The notes below the pieces were generated by a model, which did not search any database, was not told the DNA's origin, and saw nothing but the letters and a program-made list of their open reading frames with translations. Of a DNA stretch of 64,000 nucleotides, positions 22,093 to 32,290 are shown in pieces (positions within the stretch are counted from its first letter, which is position 1; every line of letters starts with the position of its first letter). The stretch spans positions 401,487,154-401,551,153 of the forward strand of contig JARDYH010000001.1 of NCBI GenBank assembly GCA_029215795.1. Reading direction: 5' to 3'. The position numbers and the translations under genes are program-made. This DNA is from Anniella stebbinsi (lineage: Eukaryota > Chordata > Lepidosauria > Squamata > Anniellidae).

Positions 22093-22455
22093 TTACATTT
22101 ATATACCGCCCCATAGCCGAAGCTCTCTGGCGGTTTACAAAATTAAAAGATTGAACATTAAAAAGTCAATATACAAAATTTAAAACCATAAAACATGAAA
22201 CTGCTAATATTTCAAACATTTTAAACCTTTAGCCTGGCCAAAAAAAATCAGTTAAAAACCTCAGCTTAAGCTGTTAAAATGCCTAGGAGAAAAGAAAAGT
22301 TTCGACCTGGCCCTGAAAAGGTAACAGTGTTAGCGCCAGGCAGGCCTCATCGGGGAGATCATTCCAGAATTGGGGGGCCACCACAGAGAAGGCAGGGCTT
22401 CTCTGGCAATGCAGGGCTAGGTGGACCAAGGCTCTGATTCAGCGCAAGGAAACTG
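21912..22455 (+). mobile_element. tRNA-derived SINE interrupted by an L2 end
   Basis: Head GACCTGTAGCTCAGACAGCA, B box GGTTCAATCCC, body CTCCTGCCTGAAACCCTGGA up to 22052. The SINE resumes at about 22413 with GGGCTAGGTGGACCAAGGCT. Its middle has been displaced by the L2 copy 22056-22410. Confidence 0.8.
22056..22410 (-). mobile_element. L2-type LINE 3' end inside a SINE
   Basis: TTTA tail (22060-22094), hairpin CATAGCCGAAGCTCTCTGG, then 3' UTR and the end of the polymerase frame (AGGCCTCATCGGGGAGATCA, CCACCACAGAGAAGGCAGGG). It parallels 50895-51200. Confidence 0.85.
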
Positions 22456-22499
22456 ACGATGTTCCCAAGTGACAAAGACAGCCTGGCAAACCCTGCCAA

Positions 22500-22575
22500 T
22501 TTATTTATTTATTTACAACGTTTGCATACCACTCCACATCTAGACAGATTCCAGAACGGTGAACAACAAGAGAGA
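22500..22575 (-). mobile_element. LINE 3' end scrap
   Basis: TTTATTTATTTACAACGTTT, then GCATACCACTCCACATC, degenerate CR1/L2-type terminus. Confidence 0.45.
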
Positions 22576-22807
22576 AAATGAAAAAAGAGATGAAAAGAAG
22601 ATGGCCCTACCCACCCTCCCAATACTAGACACAGTGGAACCATTCCATGATATGGGTGCTGCAAGGGCGTTATGGCTTTGGGGACTGGATGCTCCTATAA
22701 CTCTAGACTGCATATATTCACAGAGGCATGCTCTGTAAGGATTGTGTCTCCTGAGCCTTGGCATTCCAAACAGATTTCTCACCCATCCATCCACCCATCC
22801 TGGGCAT

Positions 22808-22945
22808 CTCTGCTGGGTCAGACCAAAGGCTGGTTTAGTCTAGCAACCTGCTTCTCATCATGGTGAACCAGACGCCTGTGAGAAGCTCAGAATTAGGCCA
22901 TGAGCACCAGGGCCCTCCCCATCGCTTGTCTCCAGCGTGCTGTGT
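22808..22945 (-). mobile_element. CR1-type LINE 3' end fragment
   Basis: CTGGGTCAGACCAAAGGCTG, then GGTGAACCAGACGCCTGTGA and GAGCACCAGGGCCCTCCCC, the reverse-complement CR1 end with a different subfamily interior. Confidence 0.65.
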
Positions 22946-22979
22946 TCACAGGTATATTGCTCCTGAACATGGAGGTTCC

Positions 22980-23190
22980 AGGCAATGACGGATGTACATA
23001 TCTTGTTATATCCATTCTGTCTTGTGTTTTGCAGATTGTCAGACTTCTTTCGTTCCGCCATCCATTCATTGGCAGAATCAGGTTTGCAGAACTCACATGA
23101 TTCTGAAAAAGCCGCTCCGCTGTGCAATCCATAGAAATCTGAACTCATTTGAATCGGTTGTGAATCTCTCTGGCATCCGTACATACAACC
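22980..23190 (+). mobile_element. hAT-like TAGGGATGT-family fragment
   Basis: GATTGTCAGACTTCTTTCGT, then GCAATCCATAGAAATCTGAA and AATCTCTCTGGCATCCGTAC, corresponding to the right half of 45440-45927. The left end is missing. Confidence 0.6.
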
Positions 23191-23773
23191 ATCAAGACTA
23201 GTAGCCAGCGAGAGGCCAATCCTCTCCCATGTATTGGTGTAGTCCCCTTTCAAAGCCACCTAAGACTCTGGGCAATGAGTGTTCTTGTGCTATCGGCTAC
23301 GATTCAGGACTTTACAGGGAAGACAGCTTGGCATATCTTCCTGGATTAGATCCTTAGACACATGCCTGTAGCAATGTCTGCCTTGATCTTTCAGTTCTAA
23401 TATCCTTTCTCCGTTTCTGAGCTGTTCTTATCCTATTTCGTTGGCTGAATACCTGCAGATTTTTAAAAAAGTACTGTTTGTACAACAAGGCACGGGGAAC
23501 AAAGGTAGCCCTTCCCCTCCAGACAACTTTATCTAAACGATAATCTGCACGTCCAGTGACTTTCCGATCCAGACTGCCTTCCTACTACCCCTGAACAGAA
23601 TGGAAATGTACTCAGGCCAAGATGAAAAAAATCTCCCATCTCCTGCACTTGCCCTGTGCAGAAAAAGAGAACCGATACTGAAGAATTCAAACTTTTATCA
23701 TGGATTTTGCTCCCAACTAGATATAACAATTCAGGTCATCAAATAACTTGACTAACCACAAAGAAGAAAACCC

Positions 23774-23775
<2 letters not shown>
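23191..23775. other. No gene recognised
   Basis: Apparently unique. The frame at 23529-23729 has no domain. Confidence 0.45.

Positions 23776-23820
<45 letters not shown>
23776..23820. repeat. ATG microsatellite, tail of a LINE
   Basis: About 15 GAT/ATG units abutting the LINE end at 23821. The sister copy at 1277 has an ATT tail instead. Confidence 0.9.
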
Positions 23821-23821
<1 letters not shown>

Positions 23822-24250
23822 TCTTTCTCACTTATGGTGTTTTTTCCAGACGGACATGATGGGCTTTGCCAAGTCATGCTGTCTTTTACAGATTCAGGAA
23901 TTTCCTGACGATTGAGCACGTTTTAATTATGACTGCTTTGTGGATGTATTTTGGTAGGCCCAGTTTCTGAGGGTTTTCTGTATATTTTTTTGATGTGATG
24001 CCAGTGACTGATGTGACTAATGGAATGATTGTGACCTTTTCCTGTTGCCATAGTTCTTTGACTTCCATGGCCAGTATATTTGTCTCTCTTTTCTTCTTCC
24101 TTTTCAACAGCATTTTTGTCATTCAGTATTGCTATGTCGATGAGGTATGTTCCTCCCCCTTTTTTTTGTCTATGTCCGTTACATTTGGTCGGTTGCAGGG
24201 TATTGTCTTGTCGTATAAATTGTTCTGTCCCAGTATCTTTTATGATCTGA
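23821..24250 (-). mobile_element. Truncated LINE 3' end, copy 2
   Basis: Paralogue of 1277-1650, extending about 80 bases further 5'. It is truncated at the 5' end and bounded by simple repeats on both sides (ATG at 23776, ATT at 24252). Confidence 0.7.
23886..24122 (-). pseudogene. LINE polymerase C-terminal fragment
   Basis: 78-residue frame. It shares EVKEL.QQEKVTII, SVTGITSKKYTEN and KAVIIKTCSIVRKFLNL with the 1349-1543 frame, and carries a short deletion in the IHTNIQ region. No catalytic motifs; a dead 5'-truncated copy. Confidence 0.65.
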
Positions 24251-24251
24251 A

Positions 24252-24282
24252 TATTATTATTATTATTATTATTATTATTAGC
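24252..24282. repeat. ATT microsatellite
   Basis: About ten ATT units. Confidence 0.9.
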
Positions 24283-25105
24283 TTCTTTGAGCTATTCCCT
24301 GACAGAGCAGATGGTCTTGATGGAAGGACAGAAACCAGAAGGCAAGGGAGCCATATGCCGAACACACATTGGCACAATTTGAGCTTGACCAGGTTTGATT
24401 TAGGGTGTGGTGGGATTGGCAAAGTACTATTAAACCTGCAATTTCTCCACATCGAGGGAGCCTAGAAACTGAGCCTTAGAAAACTCCACAATTTTTACCT
24501 AGAGTGTGTTACCATGCATGTGTGTATGAGAGGAGAAGAGGAAGACGTATTCTGATTTTGTCAGATCTGCTTTGGTTACAAAGTAGTATATACATAGAGT
24601 AGACCCACTGAAATGAAAAAGATTTGGCAGCCACCACTCACTTAAGTCCCACTCATTTCCATGGGTCTATGTAGGACTAACACTGGGTACTACCCAAAGC
24701 CATTGCCTCCAGAGACATTCTTACATACATCACTGGAAACCATGTATGATTATTCCACACATGAGATCATTTCTGAAACCAAATCCATCAGGGGAAAAGA
24801 GATTCGACCCACAAGATGCTGGAGCAGAAACATTTGTCCCCAGCATCCTGTTCCAGCCAGGCCAAGGAGTCCATGGCCAATAGGTGGCACCTCCTAAGGT
24901 CACCCAGCGATGGTGACTGGCATCTGTGTCTAGCAGCAAGTGGGAAGCTGCCAATACTGAATTGTTGGGATTGTTGAACTATTGATAAGTATTGAGATAG
25001 GAGCGTAGAAACTAGTTAGCAGGGACCAAGGTGAACCTTGGACAGCTGCTTGAGGGCAACACAGGTTGCTCCAGCAAAAGCTTGTCTGAACTTTTATACT
25101 AGATT
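24283..25105. other. No gene recognised
   Basis: 24890-24930 has a fragment like the CCAAGGTCACCCAG repeat (CTAAGGTCACCCAGCGATGG). The rest appears unique. Confidence 0.4.
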
Positions 25106-25145
25106 TTCTCAAACTGCGTCCTTCCAAATGTTTTGGACCAGGTTA

Positions 25146-25562
25146 TCTGAAGGAACGCCTCCTCCCATATATACCTGCCCAGACCCTAAGATCATCTCAG
25201 GGCTCGTTCTCCGTGAGCCCCTGCCAAAGGAAGTGAGACAGGAGGGCCTTCTCTGCTGTGGCACCCCAGCTGTGGAATGAGCTCCCTAGAGAGGTTCTCC
25301 TGGCCCCTACATTATACTCCTTTAGATGCCTGGTGAAGACCTTTTTATTTTCACAATATTTTAACAGTTCTTCAGTTTGATTTTTAACCTTGCTGTTTAA
25401 ATTTGTATTTTAAACCCATATTAATTTCTGCATTGCTGCTTGGTTTTATCCTGTTTGTGCTTTTACACTGTGTTTTAGATTATGTTTTTATACTGTCGTT
25501 GTTTTATATTTTGAATGTTTTTTATGGTTTTAATTTCTGTAAACCGCCCAGAGAGCTTCGGA
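25146..25562 (+). mobile_element. L2-type LINE 3' end
   Basis: GAAGTGAGACAGGAGGGCCT, then GCTGTGGAATGAGCTCCCTA, then T-rich 3' UTR and AACCGCCCAGAGAGCTTCGG. It lacks the final tail. A close subfamily relative is at 33490-33882 and a partial one at 42945-43262. Confidence 0.85.
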
Positions 25563-25566
25563 GCTT

Positions 25567-25655
25567 CCCACTAACCCCGACCATTGGCCATGCTGGCTGG
25601 GGCTGATGGGAGTTGTAGTCCAAAACATCTGGAGAGACCCAGGATGGAGAAGGCT
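25567..25655. repeat. Half of an ACTACAACTCCCA-family foldback
   Basis: CCATTGGCCATGCTGGCTGG, then GGGAGTTGTAGTCCAAAACA and TCTGGAGAGACCC. Only the right arm and centre remain, abutting the L2 end. Confidence 0.7.
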
Positions 25656-27078
25656 TCTTTACATCCTAATGCAGGCCTAATGAATGTATCCTGCCCTGAA
25701 ATGAAGTTGAAGGTGCAGCGTTCTCTTCATTAGTTGATTTCTCCCCATCAACAAAAAAGGCCCAAAGCGCTTTCATTTCTCCTCACAGGTAAGGTGCTCC
25801 TTGTGAGGAACGATCCCTGCCTGGCCACCCAGTGATAACAAGCAGCCCCGGATGCCATCCCTTTGCCCCCAGCAACAAGCAGCATCCTGAATCGGCAGAG
25901 TCTTCAGCTGCTTCTGCATGCACCCACTTCTAACCTGTCCTCTGCCTGACAAAAAACAAACCCTCGAATCCGGGCTCCACGTGACTTCCCCCCCTCCAAT
26001 ATAGATCCTGTCAACTTGCATTATGTACGGTGAACACAAGTATTGAAGACGGACCCTCTAGTCAGAAAAGCTTATGTAGCTTTTTCAACGTGAGGGGAAT
26101 ACGTAAGAGAAAGCTGGGGCACCACGGGAAACGTCATGGCGACAGAAAGTGAACCGAGGGAATCAAACGGTCTCACATTTTTAAGCAAACAAGCGTGCTG
26201 TCGTGGCAAGAGCTGGGGTGGTGAACCTTTTTTCAGTCAGGGGCCTCATTCTTTTTTTGAGGGGGGGGGTAATTTGTCAGGCGTTGCATCAGTGAGTGGG
26301 GCCAGAGCCAGTCGTGGGCAGGGCCAGAGCCAAAAGCAAGTAGTGACACCCCTGTTTCTCTCGCTCCCTGCCACCCTCTGATCTCTCTCTCTTTGCCACC
26401 CTTTTCTTTCTCTCTCCCTCTCCATCAGGAAGGTTGCCAGGGGAAGGACAGAACTCTCTTGCCCAAAATCTGACCAGCACGGTGGCTCTGAGCCAGAAGA
26501 CAGGTCCTTGGAGCTTCCCATTCGCCAAGATGATCTGGGCTGAACAAAGGACCCCATTTGAACTTTGGACCCTGCCAGAAAAAGTCACCCACTTGGAGCT
26601 GTGTGGGGCTCTGTGATTCCAGCTCCCCACTCCATGTCTAGCAGACCTCTATCGATGCTTTGCAAAGGCTTCTGGACCAGCTTGCCTGGGCATTCCGTCA
26701 GCTGACCCACAAGGGCCAATCTTGGCCCACCAAGTTCTATAAACCTTCCGCTTCAGAGCCAGCTTTTCACTCTGAGCACTTTTCACTTTTCACCCTGCCT
26801 AAGCTTCCATTCTCTATGGCTGCTGTACGCAAACTGGACTCCAGCCTGGTTGTGATGACGAATACCTCTGGCCCCCTCTGATGCTCGATGGCTTTCCCGG
26901 AACATGACCCCAAATCCTCGAACTTGAGAGCCTGCGGCCTGACCCTTGCAGAAGCCAAACCAGGCTGGGGCAGCATGAATTGTGGCTGCTGAGTCAGATC
27001 GTGATGCGCGCACACACCCCTGTCGAAAGCACTTCTTTTGCCCTTTCCAGCAGAATTTACAGCAGGAAGTGCTTTTGT
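25656..27078. other. No gene recognised
   Basis: Mixed noncoding sequence. 26215-26300 has the phrase GGTGAACCTTTTTTCAGTCA, resembling an interspersed repeat end. Several frames (e.g. 26434-26616, 26767-27123) show no domain. Confidence 0.4.
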
Positions 27079-27086
27079 GTGAGTAC

Positions 27087-28118
27087 CATAGGCGTGCATG
27101 GCACATTTCATTAGGGCGTGCACCCAGGTATATAATTTTTAAAGGCGAACGTTTGTTGAATACTCAATCATAAAGGACATTATTTTTATTCATTTATTTA
27201 TTCAACACTTTAGATACGGGTACCCTACTCCGTGTTCTGCTTGCCTGGTCATGGAAGGGCCGTTGCAGGTGAGGCGGTAGGGAGTGAAGAGTAGGGTGAT
27301 CAGATAAAATCCAGGTCAGGGCTCATGTAATTTTAACAGTTGTAGAGAAAAGGGAATTTCAGCCAGTGTCATTTGTATGCAATTAGTTTCTGGTGAAATT
27401 CCCTCTTCATCACAACAGTTAAAGTTGCAGGAGCCCTGCCTTCTTTTGTATATGGTCACTCTAGAATAGTGCCTGCAACTTTAACTGTTGTGATGAAGAG
27501 GGAATTTCACCGGGAACTAATTGCATACAAATGACACTGGCTGAAATTCCCTTTTCTCTACAACTGTTAAAGTTACATGAGCCCTGTCCTTCTTTTCATA
27601 TGGTCAGCCTACATATACAAAAGAAGGCAGGGCCCCTGCAACTTTAACTGTTGTGATGAAGAGGGAATTTCACCAGGAACTAATTGCATACAAATGACAC
27701 TGGCTGAAATTCCCTTTTCTCTACAACTGTTAAAGTTACATGAGCCCTGACCTGGATTTTATCTGGTCACCCTAGTGAAGAGATGCTCCTGAAGCCCCAG
27801 CATTGATAGGGCTTTGTGGTGACACTGCCTAGGGGAGGGGTTCACGAGGTGATATTAGCCTTCGGGAGCCCTCCTCCTGGCCTCTTTGAAGTGTGGCTCC
27901 TGGCAAAGCGATTTCTTTTCACTTCTGCCGCCGGAAGCAACAGCGCACTGTCAGGGCCAGTGGCAGCGGAGCAGCCAGAGGGCTGTCAGAGGACTGTTTC
28001 CACTGGACCCCCCCCCCCTCTGGATCCCTACTCAATGTCCCCCTCAATTCGGCCATTAGTGCTTGAGACATCAGAGTGTGCCTGGGCATACCCAGCACAC
28101 CCTTTGCGCACGCCTATG
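27087..28118 (-). mobile_element. hAT-type transposon (CATAGG family), long copy
   Basis: Reverse-oriented relative of 3689-4561. Ends are CATAGGCGTGCATGGCAC and GCGCACGCCTATG. Flanks GTGAGTAC (27079-27086) and CTGAGTCC (28119-28126) match at 6 of 8. The interior carries a trimeric palindromic MITE (27292-27774). No transposase frame is visible. Confidence 0.75.
27292..27774. mobile_element. Palindromic hAT MITE, three-arm copy D
   Basis: 483 bp with a perfect 8-bp target duplication GTGAAGAG (27284-27291 and 27775-27782). It contains three arm units: the outer ends are of the CAGATAAAATCC type, while an internal end at about 27590-27612 is of the CATATG type and is joined to an inner tip beginning ACATATACAAAAGAAGG. 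See the finding on mosaic structure. Confidence 0.9.
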
Positions 28119-28420
28119 CTGAGTCCCCGAGTCCAAGTGTCCAAAGAGCCTGTTCCACTACTTCAACAAGTTCCTACAAACATGTAAAACACTCCGTGGT
28201 GCCTACTACGATGGGACACATGCAAAAGCACCAAACAAGACGGCATTTCCTGTGGTTAAAACCACCACGAATCCCACAGGCTTGTCTGTCGCAAAGGCAG
28301 CCAAAGTCTGAAAAGCAACAAACAGCAAAACTTTGGGTTGCTTTAACGGGAAGGAAAAACACACACCTGTAAATCAGGACTCCCAGCAAAAACCACTATG
28401 AGGCATTTTCTATTTTTTTG
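28119..28420. other. No gene recognised
   Basis: Unique-looking noncoding sequence between the hAT element and the repeat-poor block. Confidence 0.45.
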
Positions 28421-29290
28421 CCTTCTCCTAGGCTCTGGAGATACTCGAAACATCTTGTATTAATACTCCGAGTCACCGAAAAATGCACAAGAGCCCGAGA
28501 CGCTCGCCGAATGCCCGCTGCTCCGCTAACAGCTACGTGGAGTCGGCTAAAAATAGCTGTTTCGATTTTAACACAACAGGCAGGCTTAAAAAGATGCAGA
28601 AATAAATGTAACACTTGCACTTTGGCTGAGAGAAGGTGGAGAGCGGGGGAGGCGGGAGACACCGCCACAAAAGAATAATATAATACACCATTAAAAGTTT
28701 AGCCTTAAGCATCGTATTGGAGAAGCAGACGACGTGCTGAGAGAAGGGGGGGGGGAAGAGAAAGGAAGGAATAAAACCTTACCGGAAAGATTAATCATTC
28801 TTAAAACAAATGACGGCTGGGATAATGCGTAACTTATCTGTCAGCAACCCGCGGAGGTAAACAGTCATTGTTCCCCAGAGATTTATGGGGTAGACAGCTT
28901 GGGAGCTTCTGCCGGTTTTGCTTTCTTCAGCTCAAGAGTGGGTGGCCGCTTCACGGTTCTCCTGGCACCCTGTCAGCTTTGTCTCGTCTTCAGCAGGGCT
29001 TTGCTAATCGGCGCACGGCGTCCCTGGCCCAGGATGCAGCCCCTGCGGAAAGTCAATGGGCTGCCGCCATTAATTACACGAGCGCCAGAGGGACTGCGTG
29101 ACACCTTACGGCTGCTTATGACAGAGACACAATGGGGCCTTCTAGACTGGGGCTAATTCCATTCAGGGTAATGGGACTTATCAGCACCAATGCCATTTAC
29201 GGCTTGGCCTTAATCCGAAACATCTATAACACTGAGGCAAGTGACAGTTAAACAATTAAGGAATCAATGGGCTAACCTAGTTCACTAGTC
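28421..29290. other. Repeat-poor block, candidate conserved noncoding
   Basis: No repeat family is seen for about 870 bp apart from a G run at 28747. CpG is relatively frequent (GACGCTCGCCGAATGCCC, GCAGACGACGTGC). Homeodomain-like words cluster (GATTAATCATTCTT, GCCATTAATTACACG), with GGTAATGGGACTTATCAGC nearby. The 28396-28668 and 28868-29101 frames carry no known domain. A developmental enhancer is a fair guess but unproven. Confidence 0.35.
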
Positions 29291-29589
29291 AGAGGTTTCT
29301 TATACCAGAGTAAAATTGGGAGCCTGGGTCACCAACTTCCCAAAGCGCCAATTGTTACCGCGCCCCGAACTCCTGATGCTGCAGGACTCTTATTTTTCTG
29401 CATGAATTGCTGCTCTCAGCTGGCCTCCTTGTCAGAAGGCGAGCCCAGAGAGGCAACGGGCAGCCTCTGCCAGGGCTGAACCATGGGCACTCTTTGGACG
29501 GGAGCCAAGAAGCATGCCAGGGAGGCAGCAAGAGGTCATGCCAGGGAGAAAGCGTAGAACTGGAAGACACTGGAGCTGCCTTCCCCAAC

Positions 29590-29705
29590 ACAATGTTCTC
29601 CAGATATTTTGGACTACAACTCCTATCACCTTGTCCACTGGCCATGCTGGTGTGGCAGGTGGGAGTTGTAGCCTAAAACATCTGGACAGCACCTGTTTGA
29701 AGGAG
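29590..29705. repeat. Foldback repeat of the ACTACAACTCCCA family
   Basis: CTCCAGATATTTTGGACTAC on the left and GGGAGTTGTAGCCTAAAACA on the right, arms around CCACTGGCCATGCTGG. Confidence 0.75.
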
Positions 29706-29844
29706 GCTGCACTCCCAAGAAAGGCAATCATTGCCCAACAGGGAACACTGATTAGTACTTCTTGCTCAGGAGAGCCAATGGCCAGGCTGAGTGGGCGGAG
29801 TCACTTCAGTACCTGGAAACTCTTGGCCGTCTAGAGCAGTATTC

Positions 29845-29925
29845 CCCAACCTGGTGCCCTCCAGCTGTGTAGGACTGCAACTTCCTAATTCCCAGCCACC
29901 ATGGCTGGCCTGGAGAGATGCTCCA
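29845..29925. repeat. Foldback repeat half
   Basis: CCCCAACCTGGTGCCCTCCA, then GCTGTGTAGGACTGCAACTT and TCCCAGCCACCATGGCTGGC: left arm of the same family only. Confidence 0.65.
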
Positions 29926-30048
29926 ATCCATAGTGCTGGAGAGGCTGTGCACAGAGCTGGGTTCGATCCTTGGTCTCCCAGCTTACTCAACACCCAGAGC
30001 AATTTGTCTCCTATGTGAAGATTCAGCTTTGGCACCTGCTTCTGCCAA

Positions 30049-30049
30049 A

Positions 30050-30092
<43 letters not shown>
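30049..30092. repeat. ATT microsatellite
   Basis: About 14 ATT units followed by a LINE-like scrap, CCAGGGCTGGGACTCAAGGC (30103-30125), so probably a minus-strand LINE tail. Confidence 0.9.
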
Positions 30093-30094
<2 letters not shown>

Positions 30095-30130
30095 CCTTTT
30101 TTCCAGGGCTGGGACTCAAGGCGGTTGATA

Positions 30131-30729
30131 GACTATGTACAGGTTTCTGTCCCTCCTGTCCCTCTGGTTCTTCACTTCTACCTGACTGATCACATGCCTG
30201 CCTCTGATCCCTGTGCTCTGGACCTTGACGCTACCCTGTGTTGGATCACACGTCCACTTCTGGTCCATTTGTAGGGACAGCCTGCGCCTACTCCCCCAAA
30301 TCCTGAAACCTGATAGCCTGGAGCCCGACCGCACTGACATCAACCTGACATCACCCAGCTGGGGTATAGTACGGGGATGGGGTTGGGGGAGAGAAGCTTG
30401 ATCACTGGAGACTGATGACTCCATAAACCAACTCCTGTGCATCCTTTTGCTAGCGTTAGAGGTGCAAAAGCGGCACAGAGAACGACCCTGGGGAATCCAA
30501 CCTCCAGAGGGGCCATCTCCTGAAATCCCACACCGGCATTGAAATTGGACATCTGCTTACTTCATGTTGTGAGAGCAGCAGGTTCAGGTCCAAGAAGACA
30601 AAGGAAACCTTTATCTTGAGAAACCAGAGCAAGATTAATAGGGTGTCAGCCTGGAAGAAGATGCTATCTATTAGCAAAAGTTGTGCAGCTTCAGCAAATC
30701 CATGATTTATTATACCTGTGCTCCTCTGT
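30131..30729. other. No gene recognised
   Basis: Apparently unique. Overlapping frames on both strands lack domains. Confidence 0.45.
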
Positions 30730-31130
30730 CCAGACCCCTTGATGGGAGTGTGAGGACTTCGTTGCACATCAGTTTGTGTATGTTCCTCATCAACTAAAAT
30801 AAAATATAATACGGACAGGAGCAGATCTGCAGGCTTCCTTCAAAGTTTTGGATCATTCTCTGCTTTTGCCAGTGGGGAAATACTCTCATAGCATGCAGTG
30901 AGGCGGGCAAATTTCAAATTTTAATAGCAAGAGAAGGAGAGTCAGTGAAAAAGAAAATGTTTCTTGACCAGGAGCTTTGCTTAGAGTCTGTCCTCTTAAT
31001 TACATCTTTCATGTCTCTTCAGAGTCACAGGCCTAATTATTTCAGTCCTCCAGAAAACAGCAGCAACAGCAGCAGCAGCAACAACAAAGGGAAACACAGT
31101 ATTTGATGTAGTTACTTGCCTTCATCTAAG
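30730..31130. other. Repeat-poor AT-rich block with a CAG-rich run, candidate conserved noncoding
   Basis: Contains CTTAATTACATCTTTCATG and CTAATTATTTCAGTCC, followed by a CAGCAA/CAGCAG run at 31062-31086. No repeat family is recognised. Function is inferred, not shown. Confidence 0.3.
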
Positions 31131-31299
31131 GCACTATATTAAAAAGTCATTGTTGTTGTTGTTAATTAAGTTCCAGTCGCAAGGAAATCAATGACTTCCA
31201 ACAGGTTGTTAATGGATTCAGCAACTGATGCTGGAACCCAGCAGCTCTATTCAGAGTTAAGGCTTATTCAGAGTTAGGGCTCACATGTGCTATTCAGAC

Positions 31300-31470
31300 A
31301 TAGCAGCAATGGTCTCCTCCTTTGTTTAGTGGTTAACAAACATGGCTACCTCCATCTGTGGTTTGTTAAGCATCCCTGGCTTGTTCCTCTTCAAACAAGC
31401 CAGAATGATAAACCATGAACAAAGCCTGGCTTATGATTCTGGCTTGTTAGGAGAGGAGCAAGACATAACC
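31300..31470. repeat. AACCATGG-type foldback remnant
   Basis: TGTTTAGTGGTTAACAAACA and GTGGTTTGTTAAGCATCC, then AAACAAGCCAGAATGATAAA and TTCTGGCTTGTTAGG. It resembles 13219-13540 and text at 700-760, but arms are poorly matched. Confidence 0.5.
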
Positions 31471-31499
31471 TGATTTATTGTGAATGTGGCATGGGCCAT

Positions 31500-31792
31500 G
31501 GCAACTATAAAGCCTTACGGAGCCTGGGACCACAATACCTGATGGTACGCCTCTCCTGACATGAACTTACCCATACACTACATTCAACATCTAAGGTCCT
31601 CCTCCGAGTGCCTACTCCGAGGGAAGCTCGGAGGTTGGCAACAAGGCAGAGGGCCTTCTCTGTGGTGGCCCCCAATTGTGGAATGATCTCCCCAACGAGG
31701 CCCTCCTGGCGCCAACATTGTTATCTCTTTGGCGCCAGGTCAACACTTTCGTCTGCTCTCAGGCATTTAGCAATATCTGATGAGCCTGGGTC

Positions 31793-31829
<37 letters not shown>

Positions 31830-31998
31830 TAGGCTTATAATTTTTGAAGTTATTATCGTGGTTTTAAATGTAGGTGAATATTGTATGTTTTTTGCAGTTT
31901 TAATTTTTGTATATTGTTTTTGTTTTAATCTTATGTAAACCGCCCAGAGAGCTTCGGCTATGGGGTGATATACAAATGCAATAAATAATAATAATAAC
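31500..31998 (+). mobile_element. L2-type LINE 3' end
   Basis: It contains the end of the polymerase frame (ACAAGGCAGAGGGCCTTCTC, GTGGAATGATCTCCCCAACG, ACATTGTTATCTCTTTGGCG), an internal ATT tract (31796-31829), then AAACCGCCCAGAGAGCTTCG, GGCTATGGGGTGATATACAA and an AATAAT tail. Confidence 0.85.
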
Positions 31999-32049
31999 TA
32001 GCCCTATCCTGATGTTACACAATCCAAGTAGCCCCACCTCCTGATATTG

Positions 32050-32290
32050 GCACATAACTTCTGCAGCAATTCATGCAAAAGCTTCTGAACAGGGCTAGAG
32101 ATAGCAGTTTTCTTCAGGGTGGAAGCTGGTACAAGAGAGACACCATTGCCCATAACGTACATTATGGGGACTGTCATGATGAGTGCCTGCACTTCATAAT
32201 TTACCATGGCACCGTTGTTTTCAAAACCCTGGTGGACTCAGCTTTGACAGCACATGGAGGGCAGAGTAGAGTCTTCTACAACATATAATG
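32050..32290 (+). repeat. Unclassified interspersed repeat, partial copy
   Basis: GGGGACTGTCATGATGAGTG followed by CCTGCACTTCA matches 21450-21485 and 61700-61733 (CTGTCATGATGAGTGCCTGC). Left extent uncertain. Confidence 0.5.

Noticed and set aside
23776..23820. CRISPR-like direct repeats
   Set aside because: Plain trinucleotide microsatellite with no spacers; the organism is a vertebrate.
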